Assembly (NCBI GenBank): GCA_011947345.1
Contig: JAAVTG010000531.1
Location: 496,001-560,000, forward strand
Direction: 5' to 3'
Length of the DNA stretch: 64,000 bases
Source of the DNA: Phytophthora quininea
Taxonomy: Eukaryota > Oomycota > Peronosporomycetes > Peronosporales > Peronosporaceae
This document shows, piece after piece, positions 24,326 through 33,908 of this stretch (position 1 is its first letter; every line of letters begins with the position of its first letter). A program made the position numbers and the translations under genes. The notes beneath the pieces were generated by a model that made no database searches, was not told the origin of the DNA, and was given only the letters and a program-made list of their open reading frames with translations.

Positions 24326-24448
24326 ACTCTGTGGGAACATTTTACTTTTTACGATACCAAATGTTAGGACAAAATATCTAATGGACACGTTGTTTGATGC
24401 CAATGCCATTGAATCGGCTGCATAACCTTCGCGACGAGATAAATTGTG

Positions 24449-25208
24449 TGCTGTCGGTGCGGCTTCTCCGAGGTGGGCGGCCCCTTCTCCTGCACACGGT
24501 TGATGATACCCACTAGGAACCCTTGTAAATTGCCGACCTGCGATAAATCCACGTTGCTAAAGTTCTCCACCGCCTGCAGCGCCACTCGCTCGGGCAAATG
24601 CAACAGGCGGGTGATCACGTTGTCGTTCAGCGTCTGATGCAATCGACCTTCGCGCTGCATACCGTCCAATACTGCTCTCACCGACGGTGGCAGTCGCTCA
24701 AACATTGACGAGGGTGAGGCAGGAGGCGGATCTCTGCTTCGCGCCGCGAGTCGGGGGTCCGTCGGTGCCTTTGCAAAGGCTGCTCGCGTTGCCGCAGCAG
24801 GATCACTCGTCGACACACTGTCGTGGTGCAACGCACGCCCAAACTCGTCCATATCTTTTGGGTGCTGTTGCTTGGGCTCGGGCTTCGCTGGTGCCCTCAC
24901 AGGCTGTCGAGCAGAACTCTTCCCAGCGGCGTGGTCTTCGAGCGGTGCATCGCGATGGTACGGCACGCGCACACTAGACATCCCAGTCTGTGGCTATGGC
25001 GGGGCATAGCCAAAGCGGAACAGGCCGGGATCGCTCTTGTAGTCCGATACGAAAGTGACAACAGGCTGTAAAGCAGCAACCTGTGGGTTCTCCTTTGGTA
25101 CTCGCGGTAGATGCGCATGAGCTGGCCGTTCTTGTCTCGGACATCTTTCAGTGGAGTACGAACAAAGCGGGCGATGATCGCAATTTGGGCGAACTTGGGT
25201 ATAGCACA
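24449..25208 (-). pseudogene. truncated inverted copy of the hnRNP-Q acidic-domain gene
   Basis: About 760 bases here are the reverse complement of 26675-27435 with only a few differences: C/A at 24460, a single base near 24751, and a shorter A run near 25095-25097 (three against four). The copied coding region runs from about EFAQIAIIARFVRTP through KPHRQ of the full gene, so it lacks the original start and the C-terminal domain. The A-run difference puts its 5' part out of frame. Similarity falls off beyond 25196, where about 140 bases (25209-25347) are unrelated, followed by a 16-base match CGTTCGCCTCCGTTGG (minus strand). I regard it as a duplicated gene fragment rather than a working gene. 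Confidence 0.8.
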
Positions 25209-25495
25209 CCGAGGCGATCGACAAGGTCAACGAGAAGCGACGCAAGGCGGATCATGTGCGTGAGAGCGTATCGCCCCATTCATCGCCTTCTTTCTGTGTG
25301 ACGAAAGCTACTGGCGGTTGGAGAAGCGTTCATGCTTTCAACACCAACGGAGGCGAACGGAGCACGACTCGCACGAAGTTGATCGTTTTGCGAACTGAGC
25401 CTGCAAAAAACCTTTCGTAATTACAGATTTTTACGACGTAAAAAGCAATGTATTGTGCTCTTAGTTCCAATATATTGTCGAGGATCAATAAGTCC

Positions 25496-27987
25496 ATGGA
25501 GGTGCTCGAAGCAAACGGCGTCGCGGAGGCCTCAGCGCCGCCCGATCAAGCGCCTGCTATGGAAACAGTTGCGTCTGGTACCCCTGACAGCAGTGAGGAG
25601 TCACTAACACAGCAACCAGACAACGCTGTCAGCGCTCAAGGAGAGCCGATGGCCGCGAGCAGCCCAGATCTAGTGGCCGATGCTGTTTCTGAGCCTCTTC
25701 CTACTTCTAAAGTGGACAACGCTGAGGAAAACAATCCGCAGCCTATTGAAGTCAGCGCTGGGCTCGTGGACGCACCTGCTGCTACTGGGACGGAAGCGGA
25801 AACTGCAGCGCCGAGCGTCGATTCAGTTGAACAAGAAACTATAGGAGAAGCTGCCAGCGAGACTGTGATTGAGACTGATGCTGAGAGATCGGAGCCGGAG
25901 AAAGAGGTGGTTGTGGCCGACAGCGAGATGAAGAATGAGGTGGTGACTACTGCTCCAACCCAGCCGCTTGATGTACCGGATCAAGTGCAGACTACTGTCG
26001 AGAACCAGCTCAATATGGATGAATCGACGGAACAGGAGAACAACGACAAGATGGAGGCGCCGCCTAACGAGGAATTGTATCCGGCGCACGACGAAAACGA
26101 GTACGACCCGTCCGCCCCTACGATCGATGTGACTTCTGTGCCTCATCGCGAAGATGAGTACGACCCCGCGAATCCATCGCCAGCCGGAACTCCACTGGCC
26201 GCCAATATACCTGCACAAAGTACGAAGCCAGAGCCTGCGACGGAAAGAGAAGAGTATGACCCAGATCATCCATCCATGACGGCAGTATCCCCACCTGAAG
26301 CAACGTCAACCTCTATGGAAGTGGACTATACTCCAGCAATGTCGTCGGACGCTGTCGGCCAGTCTGCAGCGATGCCTGCTAAAAGGAAGGCTGCCGAAGA
26401 TATCCCTGGGGTGGCTGAGAATGAAAACAAGGACAGAAACGACAATACCAAGCGCCAACGTCACGCAGGCACCAAAAGCAGCCCTCGAGGAGACGATGAC
26501 CGCAGTCACAGTCACCGCCGAGACACAACATCATCACCAAGCAGCAGTAGACACAAACGGCACGAAGAAGACCATAAAGGCCTGTCACCGGTGGCGTGGG
26601 ATCGGCTCATGGACTTCCAGACGATGAGCGACTTCCGAGTCACTCAAGTGAGCCGCGCTGCGTTCGCCTCCGTTGGCGCTATGCCCGAGTTCGCCCAAAT
26701 TGCGATCATCGCCCGCTTTGTTCGTACTCCACTGAAAGATGTCCGAGACAAGAACGGCCAGCTCATGCGCATCTACCGCGAGTACCAAAAGGAGAACCCA
26801 CAGGTTGCTGCTTTACAGCCTGTTGTCACTTTCGTATCGGACTACAAGAGCGATCCCGGCCTGTTCCGCTTTGGCTATGCCCCGCCACAGCCACAGACTG
26901 GGATGTCTAGTGTGCGCGTGCCGTACCATCGCGATGCACCGCTCGAAGACCACGCCGCTGGGAAGAGTTCTGCTCGACAGCCTGTGAGGGCACCAGCGAA
27001 GCCCGAGCCCAAGCAACAGCACCCAAAAGATATGGACGAGTTTGGGCGTGCGTTGCACCACGACAGTGTGTCGACGAGTGATCCTGCTGCGGCAACGCGA
27101 GCAGCCTTTGCAAAGGCACCGACGGACCCTCGACTCGCGGCGCGAAGCAGAGATCCGCCTCCTGCCTCACCCTCGTCAATGTTTGAGCGACTGCCACCGT
27201 CGGTGAGAGCAGTATTGGACGGTATGCAGCGCGAAGGTCGATTGCATCAGACGCTGAACGACAACGTGATCACCCGCCTGTTGCATTTGCCCGAGCGAGT
27301 GGCGCTGCAGGCGGTGGAGAACTTCAGCAACGTGGATTTATCGCAGGTCGGCAATTTACAAGGGTTCCTAGTGGGTATCATCAACCGTGTGCAGGAGAAG
27401 GGGCCGCCCACCTCGGAGAAGCCTCACCGACAGCAAACACCGTCTCCTAGGAGCCAACCTTCGTCGGTTCCGCAGCGCGGCGGAGGTTATGCAGCACCTT
27501 CCGTTCTTGGTGGTCCTCCCCAAAGCAGTCGTCTGGAGATGAATGGTGGAAGTGTTGATAATTTCCATGGGGCAGCTCTTATGGCTCCGTCTCCATCTCC
27601 TGCGCTGTACGAGAGACCGTATGAAGCACCACAGGACCCACGGCGTCGACAACCGATGCAGCAAGGCGCACCTGGTTACGGTGGTCCGACGCAGGGACAG
27701 CCTACTGGACCCCCGGTCCGACCGGCGGGATGGGGATGCAGTCGTTTGTTGCCTTGCCATTGTCGGTTCAAAACCACGTTCACTCGTTGGTGGCGAACGG
27801 CACGTTGCAGTCTGTCGAAGAACTTGGCGGGAAATGCTACGAGGTGCTGGGACAGCTTTCTGAGCCGCTGGCAAACCAAGTCCTCACTCGCTTTGCTGGT
27901 GCCAATCTGTCCAACGTGCGGAACCGTAGCGGCTTCCTCATCGGGGTCGTCAAGAGATGTCGTCAGGAATACGGGTTTAACAATTAG
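25496..27987 (+). CDS. protein with tandem hnRNP-Q acidic (NURR-type) domains
   Basis: Start chosen at ATG 25496 (MEVLEANGVAEASAPP); an earlier ATG at 25448 is possible. Residues 1-300 are acidic and disordered, with three NEYDPSAP/DEYDPANP/EEYDPDHP repeats and then a basic patch KRKAAEDIP...TKRQRH. Three copies of a helical domain follow: PVAWDRLMDF...LMRIYREYQKEN, VRAVLDGMQREGRL...GFLVGIINRVQ, and HSLVANGTL...VRNRSGFLIGVVKRCRQE. The last closely resembles the hnRNP Q/R acidic domain (VQNKSAFLCGVMKTYRQ). No RRM is present. The frame breaks at GGG 27727-27729 before the third domain; one base restores it and the stop is at 27985-27987. A nuclear RNA-binding or scaffold role is inferred, not shown. 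Confidence 0.75.
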
Positions 27988-28034
27988 CAAGCACAAACCT
28001 ACTTTCATACTGGAGCACTTTTTCAACAATACCT

Positions 28035-29581
28035 TTAGACTTCAGGGCCCGACAACACCAAGCTCTCATCGTCGGTGGTTTCCTCGGTCTCGGAGCTCAC
28101 TCGTTTCGACCGAAATTTGCGCTCGTAGAACAGCATGTAGGCACAGCTGCTTAGCACCTCCGCTACGGGTGCTTCGCGTACCTTGTCGTCCGAGATAAAG
28201 AACCACTGCGAAATCCCTGCGCGTCGATACGCAGTGAAATGGCCGGACCTCTCGTTGCCGTGGTGGAAAATCACAGCATTTAGTTCATACAGCAAGTGGC
28301 CCTGTGTGGCTAGCCTGTTGAGGGAAGCAGCGATGATGCTCCAAGCTGTCGCCCCATGACACTCTGTACTTTACCCCCGCATTTGTACCAACTCCATACT
28401 GGCAGTAGGGACTCATATCTAATTCCTCTGGGAACTTCACGAATGTTTCAAGTTTGATCGCTCCGCCAACCTTCCTGTAGATCTTGTGGTTCAGGTGGAA
28501 GCAAAACACGTCCAGGCTGCACGAAAATTGAAGGCGCTTTTGACAGCTTCCCCGGCTTCTCGGGATGGGTCGCTCCAATTATTCTAACTCGAAACTTTGT
28601 TACAAGTTTGCGAGCTGCTCAAGCCTATGAAGCCAATCCTTGCGCTCATGTTGCACGATCTCTAAGTCGTTGACCTCCAGAACGTTGACGACCGTACCGC
28701 TCTGTTCTGCTAGCGCCAACTTCTCTGCAGCCTTTGCGTATTCTTTCCGGGTCACTTCCAGCTCGTCTACTACGCTGCAGTAGCTGCACTCGACGCCTGA
28801 AATCAGCTCTGGCTTGGTGTAGACTTGCAGCGCATCGGTCAGCCGAGAGATTTTCCTATCTCCAGGCGCGATCAGCAATAGTGTTACGTCCAAGAACGGC
28901 TGATTGCTCATGGGCCGATAGCGATGGCACCGTAAGCACTGCAGCAGATTGATTTACAGCCCGTACAGAGGGTTCCAGCTCCTCACTTCCAATATCTGTG
29001 AGAGTCGCAAGTCACTGACGGACTCAGCGCCAAAGCCTCCAATATCGCCGATGGATAGGTCCAGGAGGCCTCGGTCGTGCACAGCACTATTGCGCTGCTC
29101 GGCGAGCACGAGCTTAAACAGAAACTGCAGCAATTCCTGCGAATCCTGTTGTGGAAAATAAACAAAATAAATCCACATAAGTATTAGATATTTGCCTGAA
29201 AAGAAAACAGCATCAGTGGCATTACTTGCTGCTTGTTGCCGCGGAAGCTGCGGAGTCTGGTGGTCAGCTCCTTGTTGAGCTCCAGCGGGGACACGACTTG
29301 ACATCGCAGATGCTCCTCCCTGGGCCTCAGAGCTGAAGATCTTCCGTCCGTGAGCGACCTCCCTACTTGTAGAGAGGCAACGATCTACATACCTTTCAGA
29401 CAGTCCGACAAGACATCAGTGAACTGACTGCGACGTCCGTGCTGGCTAATGTCTTGGAGGTATTCCCGCACGCTTGGGAGCGACGCCAGCGCCTGCAGGA
29501 TGACGTTGAAGAAGCACGTGTTGCCCAGGTTCTGGAGGCCTGGAACGCTCATGCGTGGCGACGCGGTCGCCAGCTCAGCAT
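28035..29581 (-). pseudogene. USP deubiquitinase, copy B, inactivated
   Basis: An inverted paralogue of the gene at 22753-24325, about 78% identical in protein over the central 100 residues. The Cys box (VPGLQNLGNTCFFNVILQAL) and His box (HHGNERSGHFTAYRRAG) remain, and the intron positions are shared. It has in-frame stops: TAA at 28954-28956 where copy A has CAG (Gln) after MYGL, and two more between about 28570 and 28610 around QSFELE. There are also frame shifts after YGVGTNAGVKYR and near the start. Unlike the one-base losses elsewhere, these are substitutions to stop codons, so it is a genuine pseudogene. It is convergent with the hnRNP-Q-domain gene, 47 bp apart. Confidence 0.85.
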
Positions 29582-29851
29582 GCCGGCTCAAGCTCTCTTC
29601 ATAAGTTTTGTTACCATCACTCTGCCAGATACTTTCTGCCAATCGCAATTTTGACAAGCATCACGATCTCCTTCCACAGCTAGACGAGATTGAGCGCGAG
29701 GCAACACCTGATATCTATTTAGTAAAGACGACTACAGCTTAGCTCTCACTAGCTAGGGCACCGGTATGTGCTTTGCCGTCACGTCGGTCTTAGCACTCGA
29801 CCAAAAAAAGAGAGAGCGTATCTTGAGCAAATACTTCCATCCAGTAGCTCC

Positions 29852-31318
29852 TTACGCCAGCAGGTTCTCGCCATTGGTGTGGAAGAGGTACACGCTGCCG
29901 GTGAACATGGCGACACTAATGAGCACCTGCTGGTGCTTCGTGACGAAAGCGTTGGCGCGCTCGCGACTGGTCTGGATGAACGACTTGCGCTGCACAGGCA
30001 CTCCGCCAGCGCCGAAGCGACCGCCAAGGAGGTTCGACTTGGGCTTGGAGACGTTGGAGGCGTTCAGCTGACGCTGGCTCAGGTTCAGACGCTCGTACTT
30101 GGTGCGCAGGCTGGCAGCTTCGCGCTCCAACATCTGCAGCGCGGCTTCGGCCTCCTGTTTCTTCTTGGAAAGCGCAACCACCGAGATGCTCAGCTTCTCC
30201 GCCTCGGACAGAACGAAGTTCGCCTTCACGTGGAAGCGCGGCTTCAGCTCCTTCTCCTCAGCTTCCTCGGCCTTCTCGGCTTCTTCAACGGCCTCCTCGA
30301 CGGCCTCCTCGATGGCCTCAGCAGCCTCCTCAATAGCCTCCTTCGCGGCCTCTTCCACAGCCTCCTCAACGGCTTCCTTGGTCGCCTCCTCAACGGCCTC
30401 CTTAACTTCTTCGGTAGCATCTTCAACAGCCTCCTTAACTTCTTCAGCAGTCTCTCCAGCAGCTTCCTTGACTTCTTCGAGAACCTCTTTAACCTCTTCG
30501 ACAGCTTCCTCCACCACTTCAGTAATAGTCGTGGGTTCGTCGTCGTCCTCCTCCTCATCAGCAATAGTGTACCACCGGTCGAGTCCCTCTGCCTGGAAGA
30601 GTGTCGAGATCGAGAACTCGATCTCCTTCACAGGCTCCTCTTCCTCTTCATCGTCCTCCGATCCTGCAGTAGCAGCAGCCACCGTAATGGTCACTACAGC
30701 TTCCCGGGACTGCACCGGGTCAAACACAAAAGTGGCCGGGAACGAGAGCGGCGCGGCGTCGCCCTCCTTCTCCTCCTCATCACCAGGCACAGCGTTCCAG
30801 GCCACGGTACGCACCACCGGCACCTTCTCCTTCTTGACGCGCTTCTTGATCACCGTGCGCGTGATCTTGGTGGTCGTCTTGAGCTTGCGCGGCGACTCGT
30901 TGTCGTCCTCCTCGGGCGCCTGACCGTCCTCCACCACGTGGCCGTTCTCGTCCGTCACCACCACGTCCTTCTTCTCCACGATCTCCTCCACAGTCTCGTA
31001 CTCGTCGGCCTCGTATTCCGGGTCCAAAGTGACGGTGATAGCGGCGTTCTCCACGGGCTGTTCGCCCTCCACGCCCTGCAGCGTCACCTCGAGACGACCA
31101 ACACTCTTGGCAGCGGCCTTAACCTCGTCGGAGAGCTCCTCCTGGCCCTCGGGGACCTCGGACAGCGCAGTGATCTGTTGGAACACAGCGGCGATCTGCT
31201 CGTCCAGCGCCTTCACCTCGTCCACTTTGGCGGTCACGCTGCGACGGCACTCAAGGTACTGCTGGGACGCACGCTGCACCATGGCGGCCACGGCGGCTGA
31301 GGAACTGGTAGAAGCCAT
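29852..31318 (-). CDS. acidic coiled-coil, tail-anchored membrane protein with KEAVEE repeats
   Basis: Start ATG 31318 (MASTSSSAAVAAMVQ); the frame is intact to the stop at 29852. It has about 488 residues. An N-terminal helical region (residues 1-70) precedes a Glu-rich domain. Residues about 265-375 are near-periodic repeats of the type EEVKEAVEEATKEAVEEAVE, predicted as one very long amphipathic helix. A basic segment with RKSFIQTSRERANAF follows, then a single hydrophobic helix QVLISVAMFTGSVYLF four residues from the basic-to-neutral C-terminal end. This topology suggests a tail-anchored protein with its helix in the cytosol. The repeat resembles LEA- or perilipin-like 11-mers, but I cannot assign a family. 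Confidence 0.75.
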   Translation of the reverse strand: MASTSSSAAVAAMVQRASQQYLECRRSVTAKVDEVKALDEQIAAVFQQITALSEVPEGQEELSDEVKAAAKSVGRLEVTLQGVEGEQPVENAAITVTLDPEYEADEYETVEEIVEKKDVVVTDENGHVVEDGQAPEEDDNESPRKLKTTTKITRTVIKKRVKKEKVPVVRTVAWNAVPGDEEEKEGDAAPLSFPATFVFDPVQSREAVVTITVAAATAGSEDDEEEEEPVKEIEFSISTLFQAEGLDRWYTIADEEEDDDEPTTITEVVEEAVEEVKEVLEEVKEAAGETAEEVKEAVEDATEEVKEAVEEATKEAVEEAVEEAAKEAIEEAAEAIEEAVEEAVEEAEKAEEAEEKELKPRFHVKANFVLSEAEKLSISVVALSKKKQEAEAALQMLEREAASLRTKYERLNLSQRQLNASNVSKPKSNLLGGRFGAGGVPVQRKSFIQTSRERANAFVTKHQQVLISVAMFTGSVYLFHTNGENLLA

Positions 31319-31502
31319 GGGATACACACACAGAGACCTGGGGCAAAGCAGGTCTCGGCGCTTTCGCAATGAGCGGCGGGTGGCTCCAGTTGTTAAACAA
31401 ATGACTACCACGGAAAATGACTACCCGCGCGACTTTAAAATGACTTATTACCCGGAAGTCATCCACCCGATGTTACCTGGGAGTCAATGATGCGATGGGT
31501 AG

Positions 31503-32621
31503 TCATTTACGGCCAAGAAGCCCTGAGCTGGCGGCGCAACTCTGTTGGTATGAAATATCCGCTGGTGCAGCCGTGTGGCCCACATGCTGTTTGTGTTCGC
31601 AGATCTGCTTCGCGTTGACATTGCGAACCTTCTGTCCATAACCCTTCAACTTAGTATCTTGTCGCTTGAAGAGAGAATGAGCTCCGTCCACTAGCGGCAA
31701 TGACAAATGATCGTCTGATGCCGAGCAGCGGGTCTCCAAGTCTGTCGAGGAAGAGTGTTTTGTTACATTTGCCGCCGTGGCGCGTTTAAGACCGTCGATG
31801 CTGTGCCGATAAAGGTTTCGTTGGTGAAAGTGAGGTAACGTTAGGCGTAGCGACGCGAAAGCGCATTGCCATCGCCGGAATGGCACCAGTCACTCCTGCG
31901 CTGCAGAACCACATCAACACAAAAGCCGTTTTCGATAGTCTGGAATTGGAGGCACTCTGCAGTGCGAAATGAACCAGCTCTATAGAACCCCCATTGCCTT
32001 CACCACGCGCCCTCAGCTGTGAATGCAAGGCGGTCTTGAATGCCGTCGACCTCAAAGCTTAATAATCGACGGCTTTCGCTGAGAAAGCAGCGTCAACTGG
32101 TATGTTCACGACGAGTACGATTGCAAAGAGTTGCTCACCCTGAAAGCAACGTGACGGGCATCAGCGGAAGGCGATTGTCGAAAGGCAACTCGTTGTTGCT
32201 CTCTTCTAGCACCTGACATCTCAAACGCTGCTCCACTGTTGCCTCGTGCCATCCGCGATAGAACGGTTTGTAAATAGTCCTCGAGCGCCAACGTTAGCTC
32301 GTGCGCTGCTGTTGACACGTCGAGGCAAGAGAATTCGCCTCGGAGACGATGAATGACTCTGCGTATCTTTTGCGGACAGTATAGGCGCGGCAGTTGTCAA
32401 TCGATTGTCACGATGGACTCGCCAGTGATCTCGGCTTGGCTTCTGTCCTTGCTTCCCAGCAGCTCTGCGCTGAAGGAGCTGTTGTCGATAGTGCGGACGG
32501 CAAATCGGTCATCGTGGCCCAAGAAGATGTTGGACGGGCAACTAGAGTGGAAAGACACCAACTCGAGATGCCACGTGCGAAAAGGACGCCATGGTCCATG
32601 ACAAGTGCGTTGTTGACGCAA
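31503..32621 (-). pseudogene. degenerate or unresolved coding region
   Basis: Two minus-strand stretches in the same frame (32621-32397 and 32396-32106) are separated only by a TGA and read coherently, including FAVRTIDNSSFSAELLGSKD and LTLALEDYLQTVLSRMARGN. A donor GTGAGC and acceptor near 32100-32145 could follow. Further stretches to 31503 are in other frames (AFVLMWFCSAGVTGAIPAMA, then HSLFKRQDTKLKGYGQKV). Either it is a decayed gene or a real gene with several base errors. No family recognised. Confidence 0.3.
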
Positions 32622-32767
32622 AAAATACTTAAATTAACGCATGCTCTGCTTCCGCTCGAATCAAGCTGTCGAGGTCTGTTCCGCCTCGCGAGAGCGATGC
32701 CCGCCCGGACGGCCTGTCCAGACTCCACCATGTTCTCATCCAAAATGGGCACGCAACAATCATACAA

Positions 32768-33908
32768 TCACCGTGACATCAGGAACGAGTCCTGGGTCGA
32801 CACTGACGACGCGTGGAACCACCCGGTGAGCTGCTCCAGCGCCTCGTCGTCCTCCTTGATACTCGGGGCGTACCCGCTCTCGATGAAGCGTCCGCCGGTG
32901 TTGCCCAGCCCGTTCTGCGGGTTGAGCGAGCCAAAGTTCGTCTCGAGACTGACGCGGTCCGAGTACTGCGACGTCCGCATGGACGAGATCGAGTTGGAGC
33001 CCATCATGAACGAGTCGTTGGTGCTGACGCTGCTGCCGAGGCTTCGGTTCGAAGCGACCATGGCATTCGACGAGGCGGGCACGGGGCGCCGCCACGACCG
33101 CTTCCGCTGCGGCCGTAGAACTGGAACGACACTCCAGGCTCCTCCTTGAACTGCGCGGTCTCGAGCATCTTGGCATTGAGCGCGCTATTGTTCTGCTCGC
33201 GCGAGCGTCTCCTACTGCGAGGCACGATCTGCTGTTGACGGTGCGGCAACGACACCGGGATGTTCTCCTCCGTGTACAGGATGTACTCGCCCGTGATAAC
33301 CTCCTTGATAGGCGGTCGACGGTTGGTGTCGCCGCTGTGTTTGGCCTTGGAGCGCATGCGGCCCGATCCCTTACGGACGAGCGCAGTGGGCGTACTCTCC
33401 GCGTGTACCTTGGTCTCGGCGCGGTTGCTGAGACTGCGCTGCCGTCTGCTGTGGCGTTGGTGGCGACTCGAGCGCTGCTTACGACTCTCGAGCTGCTTGG
33501 CCATGCGTGGCGTCAGCAGCTCCCCGAGTTGTCCGAAGTGTCCGAGGGCGGCACCCCGGCTGCTGACTGGTAGTAGTAGTCTGTCGGGTTGACGTCGCTG
33601 TCTCCGCGCATGAGCACGGTGGAGTTGCTGAGGTTGCTGGGCGGGTCGGCGCCGCCGTTGTTGGTGCTGCTGCTGTTGAAGGCCGTGCTGCTGTTGGTGA
33701 ACATGGTGCTGTTGGACGTCATCATGGTGTCGCTCACGTGACTGAAGTTGCGCGCGCCGAACTTGTTCTTGCGCTCCTCGAGGAAGAAAATGTGCTCGAG
33801 CGCGAGTGACGGCCGTCTGCAGAGGCACTTGGAGCCGCGCACGCCGCACGTCTTACATCTCCGCAGCCAGCTGAAGTTGAAGAGGCTGAACCATGCGATG
33901 ATCCCCAT
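32768..33908 (-). CDS. Asn/Ser-rich and Arg-rich protein, unknown
   Basis: The ATG at 33908 gives MGIIAWFSLFNFSWLRR, a hydrophobic N-terminus that could be a signal anchor, followed by a Cys cluster CKTCGVRGSKCLCRR. A low-complexity Ser/Thr/Asn segment comes next, then an Arg-rich region, then VITGEYILYTEENIPVSLPH, and a Ser-rich C-terminus ending DSFLMSR. The frame breaks twice, at CCCC 33522-33525 and GGGG 33083-33086, each repaired by one base. The stop is at 32768. The Cys cluster could bind a metal. I do not recognise the protein. Confidence 0.5.

Noticed and set aside
22753..29581. The whole inverted duplication as a palindromic long-read artefact
   Set aside because: A read-foldback artefact would give equally similar arms. 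The USP copies differ by about 22% in protein and one has stop codons, so at least the outer duplication is real. The inner arm still deserves read-level checking.
28035..29581. USP copy B as a functional second deubiquitinase
   Set aside because: Three in-frame stops and additional frame shifts separate the Cys and His boxes.
29768..31300. 510-codon open frame on the plus strand opposite the KEAVEE protein
   Set aside because: It is the antisense shadow of a repeat-rich, GC-biased gene: Leu/Leu-rich nonsense without motifs, while the minus strand encodes an ordered protein with a membrane anchor.
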